Positions 38,388 to 47,096 of a stretch of 64,000 bases of DNA are shown here, piece after piece. Each line of letters opens with the position of its first letter. Position 1 is the stretch's first letter. The notes below the pieces were generated by a model that was not told where the DNA came from, ran no database searches, and saw nothing but the letters and a program-made list of their open reading frames with translations. Source of the stretch: Chryseobacterium lathyri (GTDB taxonomy: Bacteria; Bacteroidota; Bacteroidia; Flavobacteriales; Weeksellaceae); assembly GCF_030812195.1 (NCBI RefSeq), contig NZ_JAUSSF010000003.1, positions 1 through 64,000 of the forward strand. The letters are read 5' to 3'. Position numbers and translations under genes: made by a program.

Positions 38388-39803
38388 ATGAAAGAAACTA
38401 AGATCTCTTCTTTCCATATAAGTTCAGATTACCCCGAAAACTTTGATATGAAGAGTTTTTATAACTCCCTGAGGCAGAAAGCCACAAGTTCTATTTGGTT
38501 TGAAGTTTCTGAAGCCGTAAACAATGACAACAACAGGCTGGTTTTTATTGCGGCAGAATCTATTGCCTCATTACAGTCAAATAATGTGAATGAGCTTCAA
38601 TACAGATCAGGTGAAAAGACAGAAACAATAGAAACTGACGAGCATAATTTTTGGGATAAAACAACTGAATGGCAAAAAAAACACACCCCTGAAAATATTT
38701 CTCATCCGTATAACGGTCTTTTAGGTTTCAGCAGCTATGATTCTATACAGCTTATAGAAAATATTTCTCTGAAAAAATACGCTGAGGAAAGAGAAAACAG
38801 CCAGTTACCACTCTTTAAATTTTCTCTGTACCGATATATTTATGTTTTCAATATCACCCTCTCACAGGTTATCTGCATCAATAACTATTATGATGGAGAA
38901 AGCGATGAGATCACGGAAATGAAAGAACAGCTGAAAGACACCTTAAATACCGGATTAAAAGGATTTTCAGTATCCAACACAGAAGAAAAAGACTGTACGG
39001 AGGAAGAATTTTTAGAAAAAGTGAATAAAGCAAAACATCACTGCCAGATAGGAAATGTATTCCAGCTGGTAGTTTCCCGAAGATTTTCCAGAAACTATGC
39101 AGGCGATCCGTGGACATTTTTTGTGGAGCTGAAAAACAACAGTGCCCAGTATTATTTCTTTCTGGAAGAAGAAAACTATACGATAGCAGGGGCATCACCG
39201 GAGACCCATTTCAGTTCGTCACATGATTTGGCAATAATAAAACCCATCGCAGGAACCTACAAAAAAACAATGCATGAAGAAAAAGATGCATTGCTGGAAA
39301 AAGAGCTGCTAGCAGACCCTAAAGAAAATGCGGAACACAATATGCTGATTGATTTGGCAAGGAACGATCTCAGCAGATATGCAAATGATGTACAGATCAG
39401 TAAACTGAAGACCATAGAACATTATAATAATGTTATCCATATGGTAAGCCAGGTGCAGGGAAAACTAAATACAGAGCTTAATACGATCCGCCTGGTCAAA
39501 GAGTTTCTACCCGCAGGAACATTAAGCGGAGCGCCTAAATACAAGGCGGTACAGCTTATTGATGATATAGAAAGCAGCGGTCGTTCATACTATGGAGGAT
39601 TACTTGGTTGGATAGGATTTAATAATGATATCAATACCTGTATTCTTATAAGAAGTGCCTTATTCGAAAACGGAGTGATGACTTACCGCGCCGGAGCCGG
39701 CGTTGTCATATCGTCCGACCCTCAAAAAGAGCTGGAAGAAGTAAACAATAAGATCACCTTAATTCTGAACACGTTAAAAGAATTTACATCATATACCTTA
39801 TGA
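38388..39803 (+). CDS. Anthranilate synthase component I-like (TrpE/PhnA type)
   Basis: A 471-residue chorismate-utilising enzyme with the family motifs AEHNMLIDLARNDLSRY, HMVSQVQGKL, PAGTLSGAPKYKAVQLIDD and AGAGVVISSDP. The diagnostic motif reads PIAGT, as in anthranilate or aminodeoxyisochorismate synthases, not PIKGT, whose lysine is used by aminodeoxychorismate synthase (PabB). It should form anthranilate with the glutaminase encoded next to it, start overlapping stop. No other trp genes are nearby and it is 4 bp from the thioesterase, so a dedicated precursor supply, like PhnA for the Pseudomonas quinolone, is inferred. Confidence 0.84.
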   Translation: MKETKISSFHISSDYPENFDMKSFYNSLRQKATSSIWFEVSEAVNNDNNRLVFIAAESIASLQSNNVNELQYRSGEKTETIETDEHNFWDKTTEWQKKHTPENISHPYNGLLGFSSYDSIQLIENISLKKYAEERENSQLPLFKFSLYRYIYVFNITLSQVICINNYYDGESDEITEMKEQLKDTLNTGLKGFSVSNTEEKDCTEEEFLEKVNKAKHHCQIGNVFQLVVSRRFSRNYAGDPWTFFVELKNNSAQYYFFLEEENYTIAGASPETHFSSSHDLAIIKPIAGTYKKTMHEEKDALLEKELLADPKENAEHNMLIDLARNDLSRYANDVQISKLKTIEHYNNVIHMVSQVQGKLNTELNTIRLVKEFLPAGTLSGAPKYKAVQLIDDIESSGRSYYGGLLGWIGFNNDINTCILIRSALFENGVMTYRAGAGVVISSDPQKELEEVNNKITLILNTLKEFTSYTL

Positions 39804-40369
39804 AAAAAATACTGCTTGTAGACAATTATGATTCATTTACCTACAACCTCAAACAGCTCATTTCCGAATGTGGTGACTATAAGATTGATGTTTACAGGAA
39901 TGATGCCTTCCAGCTGGAACTAGCACAGGATTATGATGCTGTTATCCTCTCTCCCGGTCCCGGAATACCGCAGGATGCTGGGCTATGCATTCCTTTGATT
40001 GAGACTTATAAGCATTCAAAAAAAATATTGGGTATCTGTTTAGGGCATCAGGCCATAGGAGTCGCTTTTGGAGCTCACCTTATCAATACTTCTCAAGTTT
40101 ATCACGGAGTCAGTTCCATAATTTCACTTAACAAAAATGAAAAAATCTATATAGAATTGCCTGATCATATAGAAGTCGCAAGATATCACAGCTGGGTGGT
40201 GGAAAACCGTAATCTGCCTCAAAACCTGGTCATAACATCTACTGATGATCAGGACACAATCATGTCTCTGAGACATGAAAAATATGATATTACTGGACTG
40301 CAATATCATCCTGAGAGTTTTCTTACACCAAAGGGAAAAAATATTATGCAAAACTGGCTTAAATCTTAA
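39800..40369 (+). CDS. Glutamine amidotransferase subunit (TrpG/PabA/PhnB type)
   Basis: A 189-residue class I glutaminase: oxyanion motif SPGPGIPQDAG, nucleophile C80 in GICLGHQAIG, and H170/E172 in YHPESFLT. It supplies ammonia to the chorismate-converting partner upstream, whose stop codon overlaps its ATG. Sequence alone does not separate TrpG from PabA; the partner's PIAGT motif favours anthranilate. It is the last biosynthetic gene of the cluster. Confidence 0.88.
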   Translation: MKKILLVDNYDSFTYNLKQLISECGDYKIDVYRNDAFQLELAQDYDAVILSPGPGIPQDAGLCIPLIETYKHSKKILGICLGHQAIGVAFGAHLINTSQVYHGVSSIISLNKNEKIYIELPDHIEVARYHSWVVENRNLPQNLVITSTDDQDTIMSLRHEKYDITGLQYHPESFLTPKGKNIMQNWLKS

Positions 40370-40388
40370 AAATCAAGGAAAATATTAT

Positions 40389-40784
40389 ATGAATATAACC
40401 GGATATATTTTACTGATTATTATTCTGTCAATATCGTTTCTGCACATCTATTGGGCATTGGGAGGAACATGGGGTAAGGATTTGGCAGTTCCCACAACAG
40501 AAAACGAAATTCCGCTTTTTGAACCAGGTGCTTTCGTTTGTCTTATTACAGGCTTTTGTTTTTTGCTGCCAGCATCTGCAATTGTCTTTCCCAGTAGATT
40601 TTCGCTGCCTATTTTATGGATAAACACTTTCCTGTTTTTTATAAGAGCAGTAGGAGATTTTAGATACATTGGTTTTTTTAAGAAAATAAAAAATACTCCA
40701 TTTTCCCAAAGAGATACGCTTATCTACACTCCATTATGCGTACTTATAAGCTTTTTGACATTATTACTGATTAACACATTTTAA
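40389..40784 (+). CDS. Small four-helix membrane protein (DUF3995-like)
   Basis: From ATG 40389 the 131-residue product has four hydrophobic segments: GYILLIIILSISFLHIYWAL at the N-terminus, ending in a conserved-looking WALGGTWG, then FVCLITGFCFLLPASAIVF, LWINTFLFFIRAVGD and a C-terminal LCVLISFLTLLLINTF. This fits DUF3995, inner-membrane proteins of unknown role. It starts 20 bp after the glutaminase stop on the same strand and may be cotranscribed, but a role in the pathway is not indicated. Confidence 0.75.
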   Translation: MNITGYILLIIILSISFLHIYWALGGTWGKDLAVPTTENEIPLFEPGAFVCLITGFCFLLPASAIVFPSRFSLPILWINTFLFFIRAVGDFRYIGFFKKIKNTPFSQRDTLIYTPLCVLISFLTLLLINTF

Positions 40785-40794
40785 ATACTTTTAT

Positions 40795-42021
40795 ATGAGA
40801 AACAATAAATTATTCCTTATGCCCTTCATAATGCTGGGCATAGTGTCATGTCAAAACGATGCTCTCTATGAACCCATTTCCGAAGCAGATCCTAAAGTTT
40901 CAGCTTTATCCGGCTACAAAAGGTCCAGTGCTTTAACAGCTACGTTTGGTGATAACATTGATCTGAATAATCTGGCAAACTATTCGGATCAGGAGATTCC
41001 TTCGTATATAATTCAAGACAATGCTCCCTTTATAAATCCGATAACGGATGCAGGAGCTACCTTGGGAAGGGTTTTATTTTATGATAAGAATCTTTCCTCG
41101 AACAATACCGTGTCATGTGCCAGTTGCCATAAGCAGGAGCTGGCATTCGGAGACAACAGTATTGCAAGCCAAGGGGTGAACGGACAGACAGGAAGGCATT
41201 CAATGAGATTGGTCAATACAAGATTTTCTTTTGAATCCCGTTTTTTCTGGGATGAAAGAGCTTCCTCTTTAGAAACCCAGACCACAATGCCGGTTAAAGA
41301 TCATATAGAAATGGGATTTAGCGGCAGTAATGGTGACCTTTCAGTGAATGATCTCATTACCAGACTTAAAGGTCTGCCTTACTATCAGGAATTATTTACC
41401 AAAGCATATGGGAGTTCTGATATTACTGAACGTAAAATGCAGAACGCGTTGGCTCAGTTTATAAGAAGTATTACCTCCTTTGATTCTAAATATGATCAGG
41501 GCAGAGCGAATTCTTTTTCAGATTTTTCTTCATTCTCGAATTTTACAGCAGAAGAAAACTTAGGCAAAAAGCTCTTCCTTGAGACCCCTGTGCTGAGTTT
41601 ACTGGTCGGGGGTGATCGTATAGCTGGTGGGCTTGGATGCGCCGGATGCCATGGAGCTCCTGAATTCAGTATAGCTCCTATTTCCAGTAATAACGGAGTC
41701 ATCAATATGATCAACAGTAACGGGATTGATATTAACGTTACCAAATCTCCTTCGTTACGGGATCTTGTAAACAGCAATGGGGCATCCAACGGACCGATGA
41801 TGCATTCGGGGCTTATTACCACTTTAGAGGGCGTTGTAGATCATTATAATAAAGTGCCAAAAAGCAGCAAGAATCCTAAGCTGGATATACGTTTGGCACT
41901 GGCTGATAACCTAAGAGTCACGGAAAAAGAAAAAAAAGCACTTATAGCGTTTCTTAAAACCCTTTCCGGAAAAAATATATATACGGATAAAAAATGGTCA
42001 AATCCTTTTATTAATCAATAG
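40795..42021 (+). CDS. Di-haem cytochrome c peroxidase-family lipoprotein
   Basis: A 408-residue protein with a lipoprotein signal (MLGIVSCQND). It has two haem c sites, CASCHK near residue 107 (VSCASCHKQELAFGD) and CAGCHG near 285, in the layout of bacterial di-haem peroxidases and MauG-like proteins. Motifs after the first site (RNTRFSFESRFFWDERASSL-type region) are typical of the family. It should act in the periplasm, reducing peroxide or oxidising a partner. It lies 10 bp after the DUF3995-like gene and is followed by a terminator. Confidence 0.87.
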   Translation: MRNNKLFLMPFIMLGIVSCQNDALYEPISEADPKVSALSGYKRSSALTATFGDNIDLNNLANYSDQEIPSYIIQDNAPFINPITDAGATLGRVLFYDKNLSSNNTVSCASCHKQELAFGDNSIASQGVNGQTGRHSMRLVNTRFSFESRFFWDERASSLETQTTMPVKDHIEMGFSGSNGDLSVNDLITRLKGLPYYQELFTKAYGSSDITERKMQNALAQFIRSITSFDSKYDQGRANSFSDFSSFSNFTAEENLGKKLFLETPVLSLLVGGDRIAGGLGCAGCHGAPEFSIAPISSNNGVINMINSNGIDINVTKSPSLRDLVNSNGASNGPMMHSGLITTLEGVVDHYNKVPKSSKNPKLDIRLALADNLRVTEKEKKALIAFLKTLSGKNIYTDKKWSNPFINQ

Positions 42022-42053
42022 TACATTTCAAATTTACGGTTAATGAAAACAAA

Positions 42054-42080
42054 GCCGTCTCACAACTGAGGCGGTTTTCT
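42054..42080 (+). terminator. Rho-independent terminator after the peroxidase gene
   Basis: GCCGTCTCA pairs with TGAGGCGG across a 4-nt loop (one mismatch), with an upstream A run and a downstream TTTTCTTGTT. Confidence 0.75.
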
Positions 42081-42151
42081 TGTTAAAAAGTAAATAATTT
42101 TTATATATTTTGATCTGTTTTTTTATATTTATCTAGTAATCAATTATATGT

Positions 42152-42416
42152 ATGACTTTTAAGCATTATAATCAAAATCAGCTGGTTTTATTTCCGCATA
42201 CTTTTGACGATCTGATTCCTATGGATCATCATCTTGTGCGGATTGTAAATGACGCTTTAGACAAGATCAACATCAGCACTTTATTAGATGCATACCGCAA
42301 AGAAGGTAATCAACCAGAAAGTGAAAGGAAGTAAAATCGCTGATAAGAAAGAGGGAGCTAAAGCTAAAGCCAAGCTGGAACAGTCACAAGTATCTTTTGG
42401 AATGTACTTTTCCAAG
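42152..42416 (+). pseudogene. IS1182-type transposase fragment
   Basis: The first 52 codons (KHYNQNQLVLFPHTFDDLIP, MDHHLVRIVNDALDKINIST) are the conserved N-terminus of IS1182-family transposases, ending at GNQPE before a stop. The next bases in another frame read KVKGSKIADKKEGAKAKAKL, possibly a more internal piece after a deletion. The catalytic DDE core is absent, so the element is dead. It marks the boundary between the biosynthetic block and the AraC/hydrolase genes. Confidence 0.75.
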
Positions 42417-42631
42417 TAAGTGTTGTATTGCAAATTGCCATGTAATTGCCAGATTTTGTCCTTTCACCTGCACAGACTTATCAAAAGCAGTAGCTATGAA
42501 ATATTTTCAACAGATAAATAGGGGTAGAAGCAGCTATTTTTATAATATATGGAAGCGTCTTGTTTTCAGTAATCGATAAAGCTGATGGCACGGTTAATTT
42601 ATGTTTATTTTTGTGTCAAAATATTATATGA

Positions 42632-43477
42632 GTGAAAACATTTCCAAAAGAAAAAATTTTAAAAGATGACAAGTTAATATTTGCAAAGTGGAAGACGAAT
42701 ATCGTTTCCACCAAACAACTTATACTGATGCAGGAAAACGCATTTGTTATTGTTACAAAAGGCAAAAAGATTCTATTCTATGATGAAAAAATACTGGAGG
42801 TAAACAATAATCAGATTTTACTCCTAAAAAAGGGTGTATATACAATGACCGAATATCTTGCAGAAGATGGTTTCTTTGAAGCAATTGTCATCTATTTTAA
42901 TAAGGCGTTGATCAAGCAGGCAAATTTACTGGAGTTGAACAGTATCCACCAAGCCCACCGGCTACTCCCAGACATGCTAATACTTGATAAAAGCAGGATT
43001 ATGGACAGTTTTGTAACCCAATATTTTAGTTATATCAAAGAAAACGAAAATACCCGTGCCCTTCTTGAATTGAAAGTAGTGGAACTTATTTACCTCATTA
43101 TAAAAAGGCATCCAAATTCTAAGGATTTTTTTAATTCTATCGGACAGCAAAGCAGTGATTTGTTGGATTTGATGGAGAAAGTCTATAAGGAAAATTATAC
43201 CATCGACCAGCTTGCCCGGTTGTCAAATCGCAGTTTATCTGTTTTTAAGCGTGAGTTTAACAGTATTTTCGGTTCTTCCCCTGCCAGATGGATACGGACC
43301 CGTAGATTATCGGATGCCCGTGTATTGTTGCCCCACACAGATAAAAGTATTTCTGAAATCGCATTTGCATGTGGTTTTAACACACTTTCACAATTTGATA
43401 AGTCCTTTAGAAAACACTTTCACAAAACCCCTTCATCTATGCGAACCGAGACGACGGGCCAAATCGACAAAACATAG
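42632..43477 (+). CDS. AraC-family transcriptional regulator
   Basis: The 281-residue frame begins with GTG at 42632; no better in-frame ATG lies nearby. An N-terminal sensing domain is followed by a C-terminal double HTH: YTIDQLARLSNRSLSVFKRE and SISEIAFACGFNTLSQFDKS, ending RKHFHKTPSS. It probably controls the alpha/beta hydrolase gene 121 bp downstream on the same strand. The inducer is unknown. Confidence 0.82.
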   Translation: MKTFPKEKILKDDKLIFAKWKTNIVSTKQLILMQENAFVIVTKGKKILFYDEKILEVNNNQILLLKKGVYTMTEYLAEDGFFEAIVIYFNKALIKQANLLELNSIHQAHRLLPDMLILDKSRIMDSFVTQYFSYIKENENTRALLELKVVELIYLIIKRHPNSKDFFNSIGQQSSDLLDLMEKVYKENYTIDQLARLSNRSLSVFKREFNSIFGSSPARWIRTRRLSDARVLLPHTDKSISEIAFACGFNTLSQFDKSFRKHFHKTPSSMRTETTGQIDKT

Positions 43478-43598
43478 AGCCTTTACGGCAATAGTTTTTC
43501 TTTGCTTCCCAATAACTTTGCTGGACAATAAATTATACCGCTTCAACTTCCTCAAACCGTAATATGTTTCAAGAAATGGAGTATAACAAATTAGTCTT

Positions 43599-44489
43599 AT
43601 GTACAAGTATAGAACGGAAAAAGTAAATTACCTGAGTGAGCAAGTGAAAATCACCGCATTGCAGTACATTCCAGAAAAAGACGGAAAATGTCCTGCAATT
43701 ATAATGGCACATGGCTTTGGGCTTACCAAAGAAGCGTACATTGACAAGTTTGCAGAGAAATTTGCAGAAAAAGGTTTTGTCGTCATTCTTTTTGATTACC
43801 AGAATTTGGGCGAAAGTGATGGCTATCCACGACAGGAGATCAATCCATTTTCTCAGATTGATGATTACAAAAACAGCATTACATATGCCTGCACACTAGA
43901 TAAAGTTGATAAGAATAAAATAGGGATCTGGGGAACAAGCTTCTCCGGTGGGCACGTCATAGTGACTGGGGCAACAGATAAACGAGTCAAGTGTATCGTA
44001 TCACAGGTCCCAACGATTAGTGGCTTCCGTTCAGCACAGAGAAGAATGTCCATCGAAAATGAACCAGCTTATTGGGATATTGTTGCACAAGATAGGCTTA
44101 ATCGTCTTCGGGGTGAAGAACCTATGATGAGAAAACTTGTAGGCGAAAAGAACGAAAATCCACTTTATCCGACAAGTGATGCCTTAGAGTATTATATGGG
44201 AGCGTTTCCATTGTCTTCAACTTTCCGCAACGAAGTAACGCTTCGGGCTACTGAATATAGTCGCATGTATGAACCAAGTATTTACCTGTCTCGCATCAGC
44301 TCTCCTATCCTTTTTATCGTTGCGCTACGTGATATTGTCACACCTACAGACCTTTGCTTAGATGCCTATGAGAAAGCCTTACAGCCCAAAGAATTGGTCA
44401 CCATTCCCGACGGACACTTTTCCCCTTATATCCAGCACTTTGATATCGCTTCAAAATCGGCAGTCGATTGGTTCCTAAAATTCCTTTAG
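43599..44489 (+). CDS. Alpha/beta hydrolase
   Basis: A 296-residue hydrolase: oxyanion region IIMAHGFGLTKE near residue 40, nucleophile elbow GTSFSGGH (Ser near 114), a late acid region (VALRDIVTPTD) and catalytic His in PDGHFSPY near 270. It resembles dienelactone-hydrolase-like or polyketide cyclase-like esterases encoded beside AraC regulators in many Bacteroidota. Substrate is not predictable. Not evidently part of the quinolone-type cluster, from which it is separated by a terminator and IS debris. Confidence 0.8.
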   Translation: MYKYRTEKVNYLSEQVKITALQYIPEKDGKCPAIIMAHGFGLTKEAYIDKFAEKFAEKGFVVILFDYQNLGESDGYPRQEINPFSQIDDYKNSITYACTLDKVDKNKIGIWGTSFSGGHVIVTGATDKRVKCIVSQVPTISGFRSAQRRMSIENEPAYWDIVAQDRLNRLRGEEPMMRKLVGEKNENPLYPTSDALEYYMGAFPLSSTFRNEVTLRATEYSRMYEPSIYLSRISSPILFIVALRDIVTPTDLCLDAYEKALQPKELVTIPDGHFSPYIQHFDIASKSAVDWFLKFL

Positions 44490-45093
44490 GATTTTTAGGT
44501 CAGTAATATACTTCTATAGAATATGGGGCTGTTAAATGTTCTGAGTGTCATCATAACTGATCCGCCACCTAAAAGCGGGATCAATGGATTTATAGTTGAA
44601 AATCTTTTCATGGTATAAAATTATCGCTAAGTAACAATGCATAAAGATTCCTTTAATGTGGTTGATTCATGACCCAATTGTCCTTCCAACAATAAAAAAA
44701 ATTAATAAACAGTGGTTTAAAATCAACTCTCAGCTTTATTGTCAATTTTTTTATTAAGTACATTTAAAATTCGATCAATATCTGCAAGAAACTGGTTCAA
44801 AGATAATACTGTCAAGTTCACATTACAGGATTTTTATAAAATTTTATAAATGTATCTTAGATCGTATTTATTTTGTTGGGCGTCACCTGAGGTAAGGCTT
44901 TTCACTACAATCTTTTGCAATAATTAAGAAGTCAAATAACAGAATTTTGAAAATACTTAAAATTCTAAATTAAAATCCTTTGTCAAATCTCTTTAATAGA
45001 GTAACTTTACTTTAGTTATTATCAGTTTGTTTGAGAATGGTGGTCAAATGCCCCCTGTAATTGTTAGTCACTTGTATATCAAGCAGGTTCATT
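44490..45093. other. Non-coding region left of the recombinase cassette
   Basis: Minus-strand scraps only: a 38-codon ORF at 44495-44611 (MKRFSTINPLIPLLGGGSVM) and a coding-like tail at about 44730-44830 (LSLNQFLADIDRILNVLNKK) without a proper start. They look like remnants. No RNA gene is seen. Confidence 0.4.
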
Positions 45094-45167
45094 TTCTGCA
45101 TCGGAAAGTAAAAAATATAAACAATACATACTCAAACAAACAAAATTCCTGATTATAAAGTACTTAC
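45094..45167 (+). repeat. Left terminal inverted repeat of the recombinase cassette
   Basis: These 74 bases align without gaps to the reverse complement of 47906-47979 at 55 of 74 positions. The first 18 bases read TTC TGC ATC GGA AAG TAA, that is F-C-I-G-K-stop, the conserved end of MnmE; the three differences from the genuine mnmE end are all at synonymous third positions. Shared inner blocks include ACTCAAACAAAC and CTGAT. Confidence 0.8.
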
Positions 45168-45277
45168 ATGGTATTCATATTATAAGCAATTTTATCACTT
45201 TTGACTACTTTTAAAATTATTTGTCCCTCTATTGTCCCCTAGACCCAATATTTTTTGCAAATTTAAAAATTGGGGAA

Positions 45278-45310
45278 ATTACTTCGCTTAAGGTATCTTA
45301 TTGCACCTTA
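45278..45310 (+). repeat. Inner inverted repeat, left copy
   Basis: A 33-bp sequence starting ATTACTTCGCTTAAGG and ending TTGCACCTTA matches the reverse complement of 47763-47795 at 31 of 33 positions. Each copy begins exactly 184 bp from the outer edge of its terminal repeat. A further TGTATCTTATTGCA unit follows at 45321-45335, so the left end carries two direct TATCTTATTGCA units. Confidence 0.8.
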
Positions 45311-45408
45311 ATGCTACTTAATGTATCTTATTGCATCCAAAATCATGTTTTTGACTTCTCCATAGAAAATCCATAATATGTATCTTAAATCTTTGAAAAT
45401 GGATAAGT

Positions 45409-45753
45409 TCAACACCGTTTTCTCTTCTCAAAATTCTTGACAATTTCAAGTGCTTTTTGATTGATTTCAGCCACAGATTTTTTTCTTCCTTCAGAAATCC
45501 ATGCGAGTAGTTCCGATTTAGAAAAATGAAGTCGATTACCTTTTTTGAAACATGGGATTTCACGTAGGGATACTTTAGAATATAGGGTAGGTAAGGATAG
45601 CTTAAGAATTTCACACGCTTCTTTAGCTCCTATGAAATCATTTTGTGATGATTCCGGAATTGGAAGTGTAAGTAAGCATGTCTCTATATTTTGCAATCTT
45701 AACTCAATATTTCCTAAAACATTAAGTACTTCTTCAAATGAATATGTTTTCAT
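45409..45753 (-). CDS. Excisionase-like HTH DNA-binding protein
   Basis: A 114-residue protein with an N-terminal helical coil (EVLNVLGNIELRLQNIE) and a MerR/Xis-type winged helix: FIGAKEACEILKLSLPTLYS, then IPCFKKGNRLHFSKSELLAW. Such proteins encoded next to tyrosine integrases act as recombination directionality factors or repressors. It lies between the left repeats and the integrase gene on the same strand. Confidence 0.8.
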   Translation of the reverse strand: MKTYSFEEVLNVLGNIELRLQNIETCLLTLPIPESSQNDFIGAKEACEILKLSLPTLYSKVSLREIPCFKKGNRLHFSKSELLAWISEGRKKSVAEINQKALEIVKNFEKRKRC

Positions 45754-45844
45754 GTTTTTTATTACAAAAATAAATGGGTGTACTTAGCTAGTACCCCATC
45801 ATGTTATTTGAAACCTAAATTTTCCTTTTGATTTAGCTCATCTT

Positions 45845-46990
45845 TTAAGGAGCTGAATCAAGTAGGATGTTTTGTCCGATATTAAATGTATTTAGCTTGA
45901 TTTTTTCTGAAGCTTCTTTTTTAAGACTGTCGACAATCTTTGCATAGATTTCTGTTGTTTTAATGCTCTTATGACCAAGTAATTTTGATACCGTATAGAT
46001 AGAGGTTCCAGCAGCTAATTGTAGCGTAGCAAAGGTATGTCTGAATCCGTGAAAGGTGAAATGCTTTTCAATTTTTGCACTGATAAGCCATTTCTTCAAT
46101 TCTTTTACAGTGTGATCATACTTCAGGCCATTAAAGACTTTCTCGTCGGGATGACAGGGACTTCCGAGTAATTGAATCGTTTGATCTGAAACTGGAAAAT
46201 ACTCTGCTTTTTCAGTTTTCTCCTGATTATAAAGAATATAATAGTTACCAGGACTTCCGTGAATTTCTTTCCAGAGCAGTGTGGATACATCGGAGTAACG
46301 AAACCCTGTCATAGCTGAGAATAATCCCGCTTTCTTTACAATTGGATTATCACAAGGAGCATCTGCCATTCTTTCCAATTCTTCCATGAATAAAAATGGA
46401 CGATGTGTCTCTTGCGGTGCTATGCTCTCAACGATATCACCTAAGTTAATTGGTAGAAATCGTTTTTTAAAAGCTGATTTAAGTGTTAGTATGAATCTGC
46501 CAAAATAAGCTACAGCTGTATTTTTTCCGATTTTCCGATTTGCCCTTCCAATGCCTGGAGAAGAAAGTAAATAATCAGCAAATTCCTCCGCTACTGTTTC
46601 ACTTAGTTCAGTAAATGGAAGCTGTTCACCAAAACAAGCTTTAAAGTATCTGACAGACATAATCCAGTTATAGCAACCTTTTCTTTTAGCAGCTTCTTCT
46701 TCAAAAAAATCGATAAAATTAGACTTCATTTTTGCATCAGAAACAAAATCAAATCGCCTGTTTTGCAAGTCAATCTGTCGCTGAGCTCTTACATATTCAG
46801 CAAGTGCCATCGTTTCCTGATTATAGCTTTTCTCTACCTCGGTTTTTGGACGTTTGTATATATGTAGTTCTAAATAATGTTTCCTCTTCATTTTACCTGT
46901 ATCAGGATTATAAATGGGAGGATATATATCTAAGTATAAAGATTGTTTACCATTTGAGATATTCTTCTTTCTTAATTTTACTTGTGACAT
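45845..46990 (-). CDS. Tyrosine recombinase (integrase)
   Basis: Start placed at 46990 (MSQVKLRKKN), giving 381 residues; a longer start at 47020 is less likely. It has an N-terminal arm-binding region, a core-binding SAM-like domain (about 100-200) and the catalytic domain with Arg in TGFRYSDVS, HGFRHTFATLQ and LLGHKSIKTTEIYAKI carrying the nucleophilic tyrosine. This is the phage-integrase/CTn-type family common in Bacteroidota. Together with the two HTH genes and flanking inverted repeats it forms a self-contained cassette at the mnmE 3' end. Confidence 0.9.
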   Translation of the reverse strand: MSQVKLRKKNISNGKQSLYLDIYPPIYNPDTGKMKRKHYLELHIYKRPKTEVEKSYNQETMALAEYVRAQRQIDLQNRRFDFVSDAKMKSNFIDFFEEEAAKRKGCYNWIMSVRYFKACFGEQLPFTELSETVAEEFADYLLSSPGIGRANRKIGKNTAVAYFGRFILTLKSAFKKRFLPINLGDIVESIAPQETHRPFLFMEELERMADAPCDNPIVKKAGLFSAMTGFRYSDVSTLLWKEIHGSPGNYYILYNQEKTEKAEYFPVSDQTIQLLGSPCHPDEKVFNGLKYDHTVKELKKWLISAKIEKHFTFHGFRHTFATLQLAAGTSIYTVSKLLGHKSIKTTEIYAKIVDSLKKEASEKIKLNTFNIGQNILLDSAP

Positions 46991-47096
46991 GTTGTAAATT
47001 TTAACAGTTAATATGAGCATTCATGTCACCTCATTTTTTAGGGGTGTTCTGAATAGCCAAAACTTTCTTTTAAATGCCTATAGTGAAGCTATTATT

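Noticed and set aside
24629..40369. Ordinary aryl polyene or flexirubin cluster
   Set aside because: KS/CLF, KR, DH and ACP fit, but the PqsB/C-like pair, MBL hydrolase, AurF-like enzyme and anthranilate synthase do not, and the outer-membrane transfer and glycosyl/acyl-transferase genes typical of those clusters are not seen.
38388..40369. Housekeeping tryptophan or folate genes
   Set aside because: No trpDCFBA or pabC nearby, tight coupling to the thioesterase gene, and PIAGT argues against PabB; absence of another copy elsewhere cannot be checked here.
14989..40369. A single meroterpenoid cluster joining terpene synthases and the quinolone-type genes
   Set aside because: No UbiA-type prenyltransferase or other joining enzyme is visible and a decayed 2.4-kb region separates the loci.
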